DNA of 64,000 nucleotides from Alloactinosynnema sp. L-07 (GTDB taxonomy: Bacteria > Actinomycetota > Actinomycetes > Mycobacteriales > Pseudonocardiaceae). The notes under the pieces were generated by a model that was given only the letters and a program-made list of their open reading frames with translations, had not been told where the DNA came from and did not search any database. Within the stretch, counting starts at the first letter, position 1. Each line of letters opens with the position of its first letter. The stretch spans positions 248,001 to 312,000 of the forward strand of contig NZ_LN850107.1 of the NCBI RefSeq assembly GCF_900070365.1, read 5' to 3'. The position numbers and the translations under genes were made by a program. Below, piece after piece: positions 43,057 through 51,576 of the stretch.

Positions 43057-45384
43057 TCAGTTGCGGTGGCCGGGTTGGAAGCGGCGCAGCCGCAGGCTGT
43101 TGGTGACGACGAACACCGAGGAGGTGGCCATCGCCGCTCCGGCGATCAGGGGATTGAGCAGACCCAGGGCGGCCAGGGGCAGCGCGGCGACGTTGTAGAA
43201 AAACGCCCAGAACAGGTTGCCCTTGATCGTCGAAAGGGTCTTGCGGGCCAGGAGGATCGCGTCGGCGGCGCCGCGCAGGTCGCCCTTGACCAGGGTCAGG
43301 TCGGCGGCGGCGATCGCCGCGTCGGTGCCCGTGCCCATGGCCAGCCCGAGGTCGGCCTGGGCCAGCGCGGCGGCGTCGTTGACGCCGTCGCCGACCATCG
43401 CCACGACATTGCCCCGTTCCTGGAGTCGCCGGACTTCGGCGACCTTGTCCTCGGGGTGGACCTCGGCGATGACGGTGTCGATGCCGACCTGTGCGGCGAC
43501 GTGGTGGGCGGCGGCGGTGTTGTCCCCGGTGAGCAGCACCGGAGTCAGCCCCAGCGCCTTGAACCGGGCGACCGCCTCGGCGCTGGTGGCCTTGACGGTG
43601 TCGGCGACCACCAGCGCGGCCCGCGCTTGGCCGTCCCAGGCGGCGAACACCACGGTGCGTCCGCTGCGTTCGGCATCGTCTTTGGCCCGCAGCAGCGCGG
43701 CGGGGATCGCGATGCCGTGGTCGTCGGCCAGCCATCCCGCCCGGCCGGCCAGCACGGCGTGCCCGTCGACGGTCCCGGTGACACCGCGGCCGGCGTGGTT
43801 GGCGAACCCGGTGACCGGCGGGAGGTCACCGGTCTCCTCGCGTGCGGCGTCGGCGATGGCCTTGGCGATGGGGTGCTCGCTGGCGTGCTCGACCGCGCCG
43901 GCCAAGCGCAGGATCCGCGCTCGGTTCTCTTCCTCGGCGGCGACGACCTCGGCCAGGCGCATCCTGCCCTCGGTGACGGTGCCGGTCTTGTCCAGCACGA
44001 TGGTGTCGATGCGGCGGGTGGACTCCAGCACCTCCGGACCGCGGATGAGCAGGCCGAGCTGGGCGCCGCGGCCGGTGCCGACCATCAACGCGGTCGGCGT
44101 GGCCAGCCCGAGCGCGCAGGGGCAGGCGATGATGAGCACTGCCACCGCGGCGGTCAGGGCAAGGGCCGCGGGGTAGCCCAGCAGCAGCCAGGCGAGCATC
44201 GTCTCGACCGCCAGCAGGATGACGATCGGGACGAACAGTGCCGAAATGGCGTCCGCCAGCCGCTGTACCTGCGCCTTGCCGGTCTGCGCCTGTTCGACCA
44301 GGCGGGCGATCTGGGCCAGTTTGGTGTCCGTTCCGACTCGGGTCGCGCGGACGACCAGGCGCCCTCCGGCGTTGACGGTCGCTCCGGTGACGGCGTCGTC
44401 GGGCCCGATCTCGACCGGCAGTGACTCGCCGGTCAGCAGCGACTCGTCCACCGCCGAGGTGCCCTCAACGACGATGCCGTCGCTGGCGATCTTCTCTCCG
44501 GGGCGCACCACGAATTCGTCGCCGACCGCCAACTGCTCGATCGGCACGCGCACCTCGCGCCCCTCGCGCAGCACCGCGACGTCCTTGGCACCGAGGTCCA
44601 TCAGGGCGCGGATCGCCTCGCCGGCGCGTCTGCGGGCGCGTGCTTCGAAGTAGCGCCCGGCCAGGATGAACGCCGTCAGCGCCGCAGCCACCTCCAGGTA
44701 GATCTCGGCCTGCCCGGCGTGTTCGCCCGAGCGGGGCAGCAGGGAGAAGGTCATGCGCATGCCCGGCTCGCCGGCGCCGGCGAAGAACAGCGCGTAGACA
44801 CTCCAGGCCCAGGCCGCCAGCACGCCGACCGAGACCAGGGTGTCCATGGTGGCCGCCCGGTGGCGCAGGTTCAGGGCGGCGGCGCGGTGAAACGGCCAGG
44901 CCCCCCACAATGCCACCGGGGTCGCCAACGCGAAGACCAGCCACTGCCAGAACCGGAACTGCGTCGCGGGCACCATGGACAGCAGCACCACGGGCACGGT
45001 CAGCGCCGTGCAGATCAGCAGTCGGTCCCGCAGCGCCCGCACGTGGCGCTCCTCCTCGCCTGCGGGCCCGTTAGCGGCCGTGTCGCCGTCGCCGGACGGG
45101 TGCTGCGCGTCGGCGGAGCCGGGAGGGGTGGGCAGGGCCGCGCCGTAGCCGGTGGCCTTCACCGCGGCGATCAGGTCCTGCGGCGTCGTCCCGTCGGGGT
45201 AGTCGACCCGCGCACCGGCGGTGGCGAAGTTCACCGACGCCCGCACGCCCGGCAGCTTGTTCAGCTTGCGCTCGATCCGCGCCGCGCACGACGCGCAGGT
45301 CATACCGGTAATGGCGAGGTCGACGGTGTGCGCGGACTCGGCGGAGGCGGTGGCCGCCGGCGGCCGGATGGTCGTGGTCGTCAT
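43057..45384 (-). CDS. copA: Copper-exporting P1B-type ATPase with HMA domain
   Basis: The 775-residue protein has an N-terminal HMA domain (GMTCASC), membrane copper site CPC in [15 protein letters not shown], phosphorylation motif DKTGTVTEG, hinge TGDN and [10 protein letters not shown], plus the P1B HP motif in [12 protein letters not shown]. It pumps Cu(I) out of the cytoplasm. ATG 45384 follows AAGGACGAG. It is 180 bases after copZ and under the same MerR-type control region. Confidence 0.94.
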   Translation of the reverse strand: MTTTTIRPPAATASAESAHTVDLAITGMTCASCAARIERKLNKLPGVRASVNFATAGARVDYPDGTTPQDLIAAVKATGYGAALPTPPGSADAQHPSGDGDTAANGPAGEEERHVRALRDRLLICTALTVPVVLLSMVPATQFRFWQWLVFALATPVALWGAWPFHRAAALNLRHRAATMDTLVSVGVLAAWAWSVYALFFAGAGEPGMRMTFSLLPRSGEHAGQAEIYLEVAAALTAFILAGRYFEARARRRAGEAIRALMDLGAKDVAVLREGREVRVPIEQLAVGDEFVVRPGEKIASDGIVVEGTSAVDESLLTGESLPVEIGPDDAVTGATVNAGGRLVVRATRVGTDTKLAQIARLVEQAQTGKAQVQRLADAISALFVPIVILLAVETMLAWLLLGYPAALALTAAVAVLIIACPCALGLATPTALMVGTGRGAQLGLLIRGPEVLESTRRIDTIVLDKTGTVTEGRMRLAEVVAAEEENRARILRLAGAVEHASEHPIAKAIADAAREETGDLPPVTGFANHAGRGVTGTVDGHAVLAGRAGWLADDHGIAIPAALLRAKDDAERSGRTVVFAAWDGQARAALVVADTVKATSAEAVARFKALGLTPVLLTGDNTAAAHHVAAQVGIDTVIAEVHPEDKVAEVRRLQERGNVVAMVGDGVNDAAALAQADLGLAMGTGTDAAIAAADLTLVKGDLRGAADAILLARKTLSTIKGNLFWAFFYNVAALPLAALGLLNPLIAGAAMATSSVFVVTNSLRLRRFQPGHRN

Positions 45385-45563
45385 ACAGGGCTCGTCCTTC
45401 TCGGCACGGAGTGGGCGGCCGGGTCGGTGGCGGGGCAACGCGTCGGGTGCGCGGTGGTGTCCGTGGCGGGTCTGCGACCAGTGCGAAGGCGTCGGTCGGG
45501 AGGGTCGTGGAGCCGTTGCCGCAGCGGCGGCGGCACCGGGGCGTGCGGTGTCGCAGGTGACGG

Positions 45564-45773
45564 TCAGGAACCGACCAGTTCGTAACCGGCCTCGGTGACG
45601 GCCGCGCGCACGTCCTCGGTCGACAGCGGGCTGTCGCTGAGCGCCCTGACCCGGCCCGACGCGACGTCGACCTCGACGTTCCGCACGCCGGTGATGCCGG
45701 TGACCTCCCGGGTGACGGAGTCGGCGCAGTGGCCGCAGGTCATACCGGTGACCGTGTAGGTGGACTCGCTCAT
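45564..45773 (-). CDS. copZ: CopZ-like copper chaperone
   Basis: The 69-residue HMA domain has [15 protein letters not shown] and ends [19 protein letters not shown] lies before ATG 45773. It delivers Cu(I) to the ATPase encoded next. It is divergent from the MerR-type regulator at 45899 and shares its operator. Confidence 0.9.
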   Translation of the reverse strand: MSESTYTVTGMTCGHCADSVTREVTGITGVRNVEVDVASGRVRALSDSPLSTEDVRAAVTEAGYELVGS

Positions 45774-45858
45774 GTGCCGCTCCTCGATCCGTGGACGCGG
45801 CCGTCGACTTCCGACGGCCGCCCGGTCCCAAGGGTGGCCCCCTGGTGCACCGAGAGCG

Positions 45859-45887
45859 TTACACTTCCAGTCGACTGGAACTTCAAG
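45859..45887. promoter_or_regulatory. MerR/CueR-type operator between copZ and its regulator
   Basis: TTCCAGTCGACTGGAA (45865-45880) is a perfect 16-bp palindrome. It sits between -35/-10-like elements facing both ways: TTACAC and TTCAAG rightwards, TTGAAG and TAACGC leftwards. It fits a CueR-like activator that bends a long-spaced promoter for copZ-copA and also controls its own gene. Confidence 0.75.
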
Positions 45888-45898
45888 AGCGGAGAGCC

Positions 45899-46342
45899 AT
45901 GAAGATCGGTGAAGTGGCCGAGATCACCCGAATGAGCACCAAGACGATCCGCTTCTACGAGCAGTCCGGGCTGGTGCCGGCGCCCACGCGGACCGTCAGC
46001 GGTCACCGCGTCTACGGCCCCGAGATCGCGGACCGATTGCGGTTCATCCGCCGCTGCCAGGCGGCGGGCATGTCGTTGAACGAGGTGCGGCAGATCCTGA
46101 CCGTGCACGACCGCGGAGAGAGCCCCTGCGGCCATGTCGGACGCGTACTTGGCGAACGGTTGGACCTGGTGCGCGCCCAGATCGCCGAACTCGTCACCCT
46201 GGAGACCCATTTGGAGACGCTGCTGGCCCACGCCGCCCAGGGCCAGCCCACCGATCACGACAACGCCGGCGTCTGCTGGATCCTCGAAACCGGACCGGAC
46301 GACGCGCCGGCCGGTGACACGCGGCGACACCTGGCCGGTTGA
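45899..46342 (+). CDS. MerR-family (CueR-like) metal regulator
   Basis: MKIGEVAEITRMSTKTIRFY is the MerR helix-turn-helix. Metal-site candidates are Cys77 (SPCGHV) and Cys126 (GVCWI), at the same positions as two of the Cys residues of the MerR at 31808. Lack of the third Cys and divergence from copZ-copA favour copper sensing. It has 147 residues; CGGAGAGCC precedes ATG 45899. Confidence 0.8.
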   Translation: MKIGEVAEITRMSTKTIRFYEQSGLVPAPTRTVSGHRVYGPEIADRLRFIRRCQAAGMSLNEVRQILTVHDRGESPCGHVGRVLGERLDLVRAQIAELVTLETHLETLLAHAAQGQPTDHDNAGVCWILETGPDDAPAGDTRRHLAG

Positions 46343-46374
46343 GCCGCCGTGCCGGTCCGCCGGCCGGATCGGCA

Positions 46375-46656
46375 TCAGGAGCGGATGAGGCGGGCGACGG
46401 CGTCGCCCGCCTCGCGGATCTTGGCTTCGGCGATGTCGTCCTCCGCGGCGGCGGCCTGTGTGAGGCAGGCGGCGAGGTGTTCGTCGAGCAGTCGCAGGGC
46501 CACCGCCTGCAGTGCGCGGGTGGTCGCGGCGACCCCGGTCACCACGTCGATGGGGTACCGGTCGCCCTGGATCATCCGCTGCAGGTCGCGTACCCGGCCC
46601 TCGATACGGCGCAGCCGTGCGAGGTGGCTGTTCTTGCCCGGTGCGTCGCCGTGCAC
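46375..46656 (-). CDS. csoR: CsoR-family regulator with altered metal site
   Basis: The helical protein has the CsoR pattern RLRRIEGRVRDLQRMIQGD, then VVTGVAATTRALQAVALRLL and DEHLAACL. The His and second Cys of the Cu(I) site are kept in DEHLAACL. The first Cys, normally in RYCIDV, is Pro here (DRYPIDV). GTG 46656 has AGGAG eight bases upstream; GTG 46692 and ATG 46686 are longer options. It may sense something other than Cu(I) or act metal-independently. Confidence 0.78.
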   Translation of the reverse strand: MHGDAPGKNSHLARLRRIEGRVRDLQRMIQGDRYPIDVVTGVAATTRALQAVALRLLDEHLAACLTQAAAAEDDIAEAKIREAGDAVARLIRS

Positions 46657-46959
46657 GTCGCTCACTCCTGACCGTCGACGGGTCATTCTCACGCGGTGTG
46701 CCCGACTGCCGGTGACGGCGGGCAGCCTGCCGCCCGATCGTGTGATGTGTGGAGCAGTCGCCGCCGTGGTGGTCGCCGGCAGCGGGCGACCGGTGTCCCA
46801 GGGCCGTGATCGGGTAGGTCCGGTGTGAGGGGGCGGAGCCGCCGACCGGGGGGAGGGGCGGCGGCTCCGCGCCGGCGTCGGACGCCTTGCCCTGCGGGGG
46901 GAACAGGGTCAACGGCATCCACCTACGCCCATCTACTATCGCAGTCCGTAGGTGTGGCG
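46657..46959. promoter_or_regulatory. Upstream region of csoR with CopY-type site C
   Basis: The 300-base gap between csoR and the histidine kinase end holds no gene. At 46932-46950 it contains CTACTATCGCAGTCCGTAG, matching the 19-bp site A layout (CTACTATC...GTAG). G-rich runs (46898-46912) may include a CsoR operator, but I could not define one. Confidence 0.45.
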
Positions 46960-48366
46960 TCAACCGACGGCGGTCCTGCCGCCGCGTGTGTCCGCGGCCG
47001 GCGACGTGGTGGGCAGCCGCACCCGGAAGGTGGTGCCGCGGCCGGGTTCGCTGTCCACGTCGGCGCTGCCGCCGTGGGCGGCGGCCAGTTCGGCCACCAC
47101 GGCCAAGCCGATGCCGGAGCCGCCGGCGCGTGCGGTGGGGCTGCGGTAGAAGCGGTCGAACACCCGCGGCAGTTCCTCCGGCGCGATGCCGGGACCGGTG
47201 TCGGAGACCTCCAGGCAGGCCGTGTCGCCGTGGTCGCGGACCGTGACGGTGACCGTTCCTCCCGGCGGGACGAACTTGCGGGCGTTGGTGAGCAGGTTGG
47301 TCGCGATCTGGCGCAGCCGCACAGGGTCGCCGTCGACGGTGACCTCGTCGAGGTCGGTGCCCAGGGCGAGCCCGGCTTCGGCGAACTCGTCGGCCAGCGC
47401 GCCGGTGAGTTCGCGCAGCAGCGCGGTCAGCGAGGTCGGCCGCCGGTCGAGGGTGAAGGTGGCCGCGTCGGCGGCGGCGAGGGTTTCCAGGTCCGCGACC
47501 AGTCGCGACAGCCGCACGGTCTCGTCGTGCAGGGAGGTGATGACCTGCGGTGTCGGCTTGCTGATCCCGTCCTGGACGGCTTCGAGCTGGCTGCGCAGGA
47601 TGGCCAGCGGGGTGCGCAGTTCGTGGGCGACGTCGGCGGTGAACATCCGCCGCAGTTGGTCCTGCTTCTCGACCTGGTCGGCCATGGAGTTGAACGAGGC
47701 GGACAGTCGGCCGATCTCGTCGGTCGAGGTGACGGGGACGCGGCGGTCCCGGCGGCCTTTGGCCAGGTCGTCGGCGGCCGTGGTGAGTTCGGCGATCGGT
47801 GTGGCGACCCGGCGGGCCAGGACCAGCCCGAAGGTGAGGGCGACCAGGCCGGCGACGAGGCTGCCCACGGTCAGCAGCTGGTTCACCGAGTCACGGAAGT
47901 CCTGGTCGACGGCCGGGACCGCACCCTGGGGAACACGCACGACCAGGGTGCCCACCCGTGTTCCCTCGACGGCGATGGGCAGCTCCCGCGACGGGCCGAG
48001 TTCCCCGGTGCCCATCATGGCCCGGTGCATGGCCAGCATGGCGGGGTCGACGTCGGCGTCGGACAACGACCACACCCGGCCGCCGTCGGCACCACGGATC
48101 TCGGCCTCCGAGCCGGTCATCGTCACGGTCGCCGCGAGCTGGTTGAGCGACCGGGGGTTCCAGCCGTCGTTGCGGCGGTAGTCGGCGGCGAACAAGGTGA
48201 CCAGCTGGTCCTGACGGGCCTGTTGCTGGTCGGCCAGGTAGTCGGTGAAGCGGGCCTGGAACGCGGTGTTGACCAGGACCGCGGTCAGCGTCGCCGCACC
48301 CACGCCGATGACGGCGAACGCCACGGCGAGGCGGCGGGTGAAGCGGCCGGGGCGCGGTCTAGGCAT
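46960..48366 (-). CDS. Sensor histidine kinase
   Basis: Two membrane helices (LAVAFAVIGVGAATLTAVLV; LLTVGSLVAGLVALTFGLVL) flank an extracytoplasmic sensor of about 130 residues. A HAMP domain, the phospho-acceptor His in FTADVAHELRTPLA and ATPase boxes NLLTNARKF, DTGPGI and GSGIGLAVV follow. It has 468 residues. It overlaps the response regulator by 8 bases. A copper or envelope signal is likely from context; the sensor domain (MHRAMMGTGELG) contains Met and His residues that might bind metal. Confidence 0.92.
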   Translation of the reverse strand: MPRPRPGRFTRRLAVAFAVIGVGAATLTAVLVNTAFQARFTDYLADQQQARQDQLVTLFAADYRRNDGWNPRSLNQLAATVTMTGSEAEIRGADGGRVWSLSDADVDPAMLAMHRAMMGTGELGPSRELPIAVEGTRVGTLVVRVPQGAVPAVDQDFRDSVNQLLTVGSLVAGLVALTFGLVLARRVATPIAELTTAADDLAKGRRDRRVPVTSTDEIGRLSASFNSMADQVEKQDQLRRMFTADVAHELRTPLAILRSQLEAVQDGISKPTPQVITSLHDETVRLSRLVADLETLAAADAATFTLDRRPTSLTALLRELTGALADEFAEAGLALGTDLDEVTVDGDPVRLRQIATNLLTNARKFVPPGGTVTVTVRDHGDTACLEVSDTGPGIAPEELPRVFDRFYRSPTARAGGSGIGLAVVAELAAAHGGSADVDSEPGRGTTFRVRLPTTSPAADTRGGRTAVG

Positions 48367-49057
48367 CGCGGTCCACCCCGAGCTTGTAGCCGACCCCGGG
48401 CACGGTCGTGACCAGCCGGAACGGTGAGGTGTCGCCGAGTTTGCGGCGCAGGTTCTTCACGTGCACGTCGATGGTGCGCTCGTAGCCCTCGAAGTCGTAG
48501 CCCTGCACCCGGGTCACCAACTCCAGTCGGGTCCACGCCCGTCCCGGCCGCGAGGCCAGCGCGGCGAGCAGGTCGAACTCGGTGCGGGTCAGCTCGACGT
48601 GCTGCTCGGCGGCCCACACCTCCCGGCGCTCCGGGTCGATGCGCAGCCGACCGTAACCGTAGGACGCCGGGGCCGCCGTGCCGGAGTGCCCGCCGCGCGC
48701 TCGGCGCAGGATCGCCTCGACCCGCGCGACCAGTTCACGGGGGCTGAACGGCTTGACGACGTAGTCGTCCGCGCCCAGGCGCAGCCCCATCACCCGGTCG
48801 CTCTCGGCCGCGCGCGCGGTCAGCATCACCAGTGGCACGTCGCTGGTCTTGCGCAGCAGTCTGGCGACCTCCTCGCCCGGCATGTCGGGCAACCCCAGGT
48901 CGAGGATCACCAGGTCGGGATGGGCGCCGGTGGCCAACGCGAGGGCACGCCGGCCGTCGTCGGCCTCCAGGACCGTGAAACCCTCCCGTTCGAGGTAGTC
49001 GCGCACCAATCGGCGCAGCTTGGGCTCGTCGTCGACGACGAGCACGGTTGTGGTCAT
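48359..49057 (-). CDS. OmpR/PhoB-family response regulator
   Basis: The receiver domain has VVDDEPKLRRLVRDYL, phospho-acceptor Asp in LVILDLGLPDMP and Lys in YVVKPFSPRE. The C-terminal winged helix contains VELTRTEFDLLAAL and RTIDVHVKNLRRKLG. It has 232 residues from ATG 49057. It is divergent from the Met-rich secreted protein, whose promoter region carries direct repeats fitting this regulator class. Confidence 0.92.
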   Translation of the reverse strand: MTTTVLVVDDEPKLRRLVRDYLEREGFTVLEADDGRRALALATGAHPDLVILDLGLPDMPGEEVARLLRKTSDVPLVMLTARAAESDRVMGLRLGADDYVVKPFSPRELVARVEAILRRARGGHSGTAAPASYGYGRLRIDPERREVWAAEQHVELTRTEFDLLAALASRPGRAWTRLELVTRVQGYDFEGYERTIDVHVKNLRRKLGDTSPFRLVTTVPGVGYKLGVDRDA

Positions 49058-49194
49058 GACTGCCTTTCCTCCGCGCATCCACCGCGCATGTGATGCCCCG
49101 TCTCGACCGAGGCTAGCGCCGCACGGCGCCGCAGGCCGGGGGTCGGCAGCGCCGCCACCGGCGTGCGGGAGCGGAAACAGATCCGCTACACGGC

Positions 49195-49213
49195 ACCTTC
49201 ACAGGACCTTCAT
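49195..49213 (+). promoter_or_regulatory. Direct repeats, possible response-regulator box
   Basis: ACCTTCAC (49195-49202) and ACCTTCAT (49206-49213) are direct repeats 11 bases apart, the usual OmpR/PhoB-family spacing. A further ACCTTCGG is at 49225. They lie between the divergent response regulator and Met-rich protein genes. Confidence 0.5.
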
Positions 49214-49271
49214 GACGCGGATCTACCTTCGGCTTTGTCGAATCCGGTATCGCGTGAAAGAGAGGCACTCT

Positions 49272-49655
49272 GTGAAGCGTCGCACTGTTGGTTTGGGATT
49301 GGCCGCCGCCGTGCTCGGCGGTGTGGGCGTCTACGGGGCGAGCACGGCGACGGCGGCTCCGACGCAGGGCTCGGGCATTGCGGTCGTGGCGTCCGACGAG
49401 CGCGCACAAACGGGGACGGGCGCGACCGACATGGACGCGATGATGCGGCACTGCGTCGAGCAGCTTCCCGCCGATGCGCGCGATGAAGCCCGGCGCATGC
49501 ACGAGCAGATGAAGCAGTCCATGTCCGCGGCGGGCAGCGGCTCCATGATGAACGGCCCAATGATGAACGGCCCAATGACGGGCGGCTCGATGATGGACGG
49601 CGGTTCGATGATGGGCGGCCACGCCCCGGCCGACTCCGGCGGTTCCGGTCGGTGA
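49272..49655 (+). CDS. Met-rich secreted protein
   Basis: The signal peptide is clear (RRTVGLGLAAAVLGGVGVYG, cleavage after ATAA). The mature part has a helical piece MRHCVEQLPADARDEARRMH and a tail of MMNGPM/SMM repeats ending in GGH, likely binding Cu(I) outside the cell. AAAGAGAGG precedes GTG 49272. It has 127 residues and is divergent from the two-component system, which probably controls it. Confidence 0.72.
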   Translation: MKRRTVGLGLAAAVLGGVGVYGASTATAAPTQGSGIAVVASDERAQTGTGATDMDAMMRHCVEQLPADARDEARRMHEQMKQSMSAAGSGSMMNGPMMNGPMTGGSMMDGGSMMGGHAPADSGGSGR

Positions 49656-49699
49656 CCGGCGGACACACACGTCCCGTTCTCCGGAGATGAGGTAGCACG

Positions 49700-50698
49700 A
49701 TGGTTCTGGCCTACCTGCCCAGTCCACCCAGCCCGTATCTGACCGTCGGTCCGCTGATGGTGCACTGGTACGCGCTGATGGTGCTCCTCGGGGTCCTCGC
49801 CGCCGTCCTCATCGGGCAGAGGCGCTGGGCGGCGGTCGGCGGCGCGAAGAGCGTGGTGACCGACGTGGCGATCACCGCCGTGCCCTTCGGCATCCTCGGC
49901 GGCCGGCTCTACCACGTCGCCACCAGCTGGCAGCTGTACTTCGGGCCCGGCGCCCGGCCGGTGGAGGCGCTCTACATCTGGCAAGGCGGGCTCGGGATCT
50001 GGGGCGCGGTCGCCGGCGGCGCGCTCGGCGCCTGGATCGCGGCCCGACGCCGCGGGGTGGACTTCGCCGCCTTCGCCGACGCCATGGCCCCCGGCCTGCT
50101 GGTCGGGCAGGCCATCGGCCGGATCGGGTGCTGGTTCAACCAGGAGCTCTACGGGCGGCCCACCAGCCTGCCCTGGGGGCTGGCCATCGACCCCGCCAAC
50201 CGCCCGCCCGACAGTCCCGACCAGCCCTACTACCACCCGACCTTCGCCTACGAAGCCCTGTGGAACCTCGGCATGGCCGGCATGCTGATGTGGGCGCAGC
50301 GGCGCTTCGGTCTCGACCGCGGACGCGTGTTCGCCCTCTACGTCGCCGGCTACACCGCCGGACGCGGCTGGATCGAACTGCTGCGCGTCGACCCGGCCAA
50401 CCACATCCTCGGTCTGCGGCTCAACGTGTGGACCAGCGCCCTGCTGTTCCTCGCCGCCGTCGCCTACCTCCTCACACGACGCACCGGCCAGCTGGGACCA
50501 CAGACCCCCGTGGCCACCGCGACGACACCAGCGGACCGGGTAGTCGCGGACGTGGCCGCGGGCACAGCCACCACCGATACAGCCACGACCGCCGCGCGGC
50601 GGACCGGTGACCAGAACACGGATCGGCCGATCGGCGGCCATGCCGTCCACTCGCCACCAATCGCCTCCGGGCCCGTTCCGGACGATCCATCCCGCTAG
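49700..50698 (+). CDS. lgt: Prolipoprotein diacylglyceryl transferase
   Basis: Lgt moves a diacylglyceryl group onto the lipobox Cys of lipoproteins. Typical motifs are VHWYALMVLLGVLAA, GGRLYHV, YIWQGGLGIWGAV and GQAIGRIGCWFNQELYGRPT, with several membrane helices. The last 75 residues are a Thr/Ala-rich extension. It is an accessory copy in the copper island, next to a Met-rich secreted protein and a DUF2933 protein. Confidence 0.9.
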   Translation: MVLAYLPSPPSPYLTVGPLMVHWYALMVLLGVLAAVLIGQRRWAAVGGAKSVVTDVAITAVPFGILGGRLYHVATSWQLYFGPGARPVEALYIWQGGLGIWGAVAGGALGAWIAARRRGVDFAAFADAMAPGLLVGQAIGRIGCWFNQELYGRPTSLPWGLAIDPANRPPDSPDQPYYHPTFAYEALWNLGMAGMLMWAQRRFGLDRGRVFALYVAGYTAGRGWIELLRVDPANHILGLRLNVWTSALLFLAAVAYLLTRRTGQLGPQTPVATATTPADRVVADVAAGTATTDTATTAARRTGDQNTDRPIGGHAVHSPPIASGPVPDDPSR

Positions 50699-50737
50699 CC
50701 GCAACATTTCTGAAACAGAGGAAGGGAAAGTCGACAA

Positions 50738-51007
50738 ATGTGCCTGAACAAGAAGGTTCTCATCGCCGTCGGTGTCGTTACGGTCGCCGTGTTGGTCCTG
50801 CGGCCGTCGTGGATCGGCGCGGCTCTGCCACTCCTGCTCTTGTCCGTGTGCGCGGTCACCATGGCGTTCATGATGAGGGGCATGAACGGCGGACGTCCGG
50901 GAGCGAACGGAAAGGCCATGACGACGCGATCGGTCGACACGCGGGCCGTCGATCACGCCGCGGTGGAAGATCGGGGCAACCGGGCCGCGAAACACACCGT
51001 CGAATGA
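50738..51007 (+). CDS. DUF2933-type small membrane protein
   Basis: The 89-residue protein has two hydrophobic stretches (KVLIAVGVVTVAVLVLRPSW; ALPLLLLSVCAVTMAFMMRG) ending in a MMRGMNGG turn, as in DUF2933 proteins seen near bacterial copper ATPases. The tail is charged. GAGGAAGGGAAAG lies upstream. Its stop overlaps the next start as ATGA. Role not established. Confidence 0.68.
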   Translation: MCLNKKVLIAVGVVTVAVLVLRPSWIGAALPLLLLSVCAVTMAFMMRGMNGGRPGANGKAMTTRSVDTRAVDHAAVEDRGNRAAKHTVE

Positions 51008-51380
51008 GCACGACCACCAGAAGGTCCCGCGCGATGTCCGAGGATTGCGCACAGCTGACCACGGTCGGCGTCTACCTGCTCGACGCCCTGGAACGCGACG
51101 AGCGTAACGCCTTCACCGGCCATCTGGCCCAGTGCCCGCAGTGCCGCAGCGAGGTCGAGGACCTGACCCCGGTCGTGCATCTGCTCGCCCTCGCACGGGC
51201 CACCCTCCCCGCCCAACTGCACGCCATGCACCCGAACAAGGGCCCCCGACGAGTCGGACCGGCATCGGCCTGTGGGCCGTGGTGCTGATCAACACGCTGC
51301 TGGTGGTGGCGTTCCGCGCGGCTACCACCGACTGGCCCGCAGCGAGGAACGCGAGGTCCGCCGGCGCCTCGGCCCGGCAT
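51004..51380 (+). pseudogene. Zinc-finger (anti-sigma-like) membrane protein, frameshifted
   Basis: The first part is a zf-HC2 domain: TTVGVYLLDALERDERNAFT, then HLAQCPQCRSEVEDL with the His-Cys-Cys zinc set. The frame then ends early in ACGPWC. In shifted frames a membrane helix (GIGLWAVVLINTLLVVAFR) and a charged tail (RLARSEEREVRRRLGPA) follow to a stop near 51380. Two frameshifts have broken what was probably a membrane anti-sigma factor. No sigma factor gene is adjacent. Confidence 0.6.
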
Positions 51381-51576
51381 GAGACGCCTACACGCGGCGC
51401 ACCCCGCGCTTCATTCCACACCCTCCACCACCACACCATCCACCACAGCGCCCACGGCAGCCTCGTCGGGCTGCGCCGGCCCCCAGGCTGGCCGACGATG
51501 GGACAGGTAACGGGGCAGGATTCCCAGCCGGCCACACATCGGGCGGTACCGGTTTCGACACAGGGAAGGGATACAC

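Noticed and set aside
42292..44424. Very long plus-strand frame opposite copA and the Met-rich gene
   Set aside because: Gly/Asp/His-rich shadow of the real minus-strand genes, with no domain.
46825..48411. 528-residue plus-strand frame opposite the histidine kinase
   Set aside because: Repetitive Gly/Arg/Val composition and no motif; the kinase on the other strand is certain.
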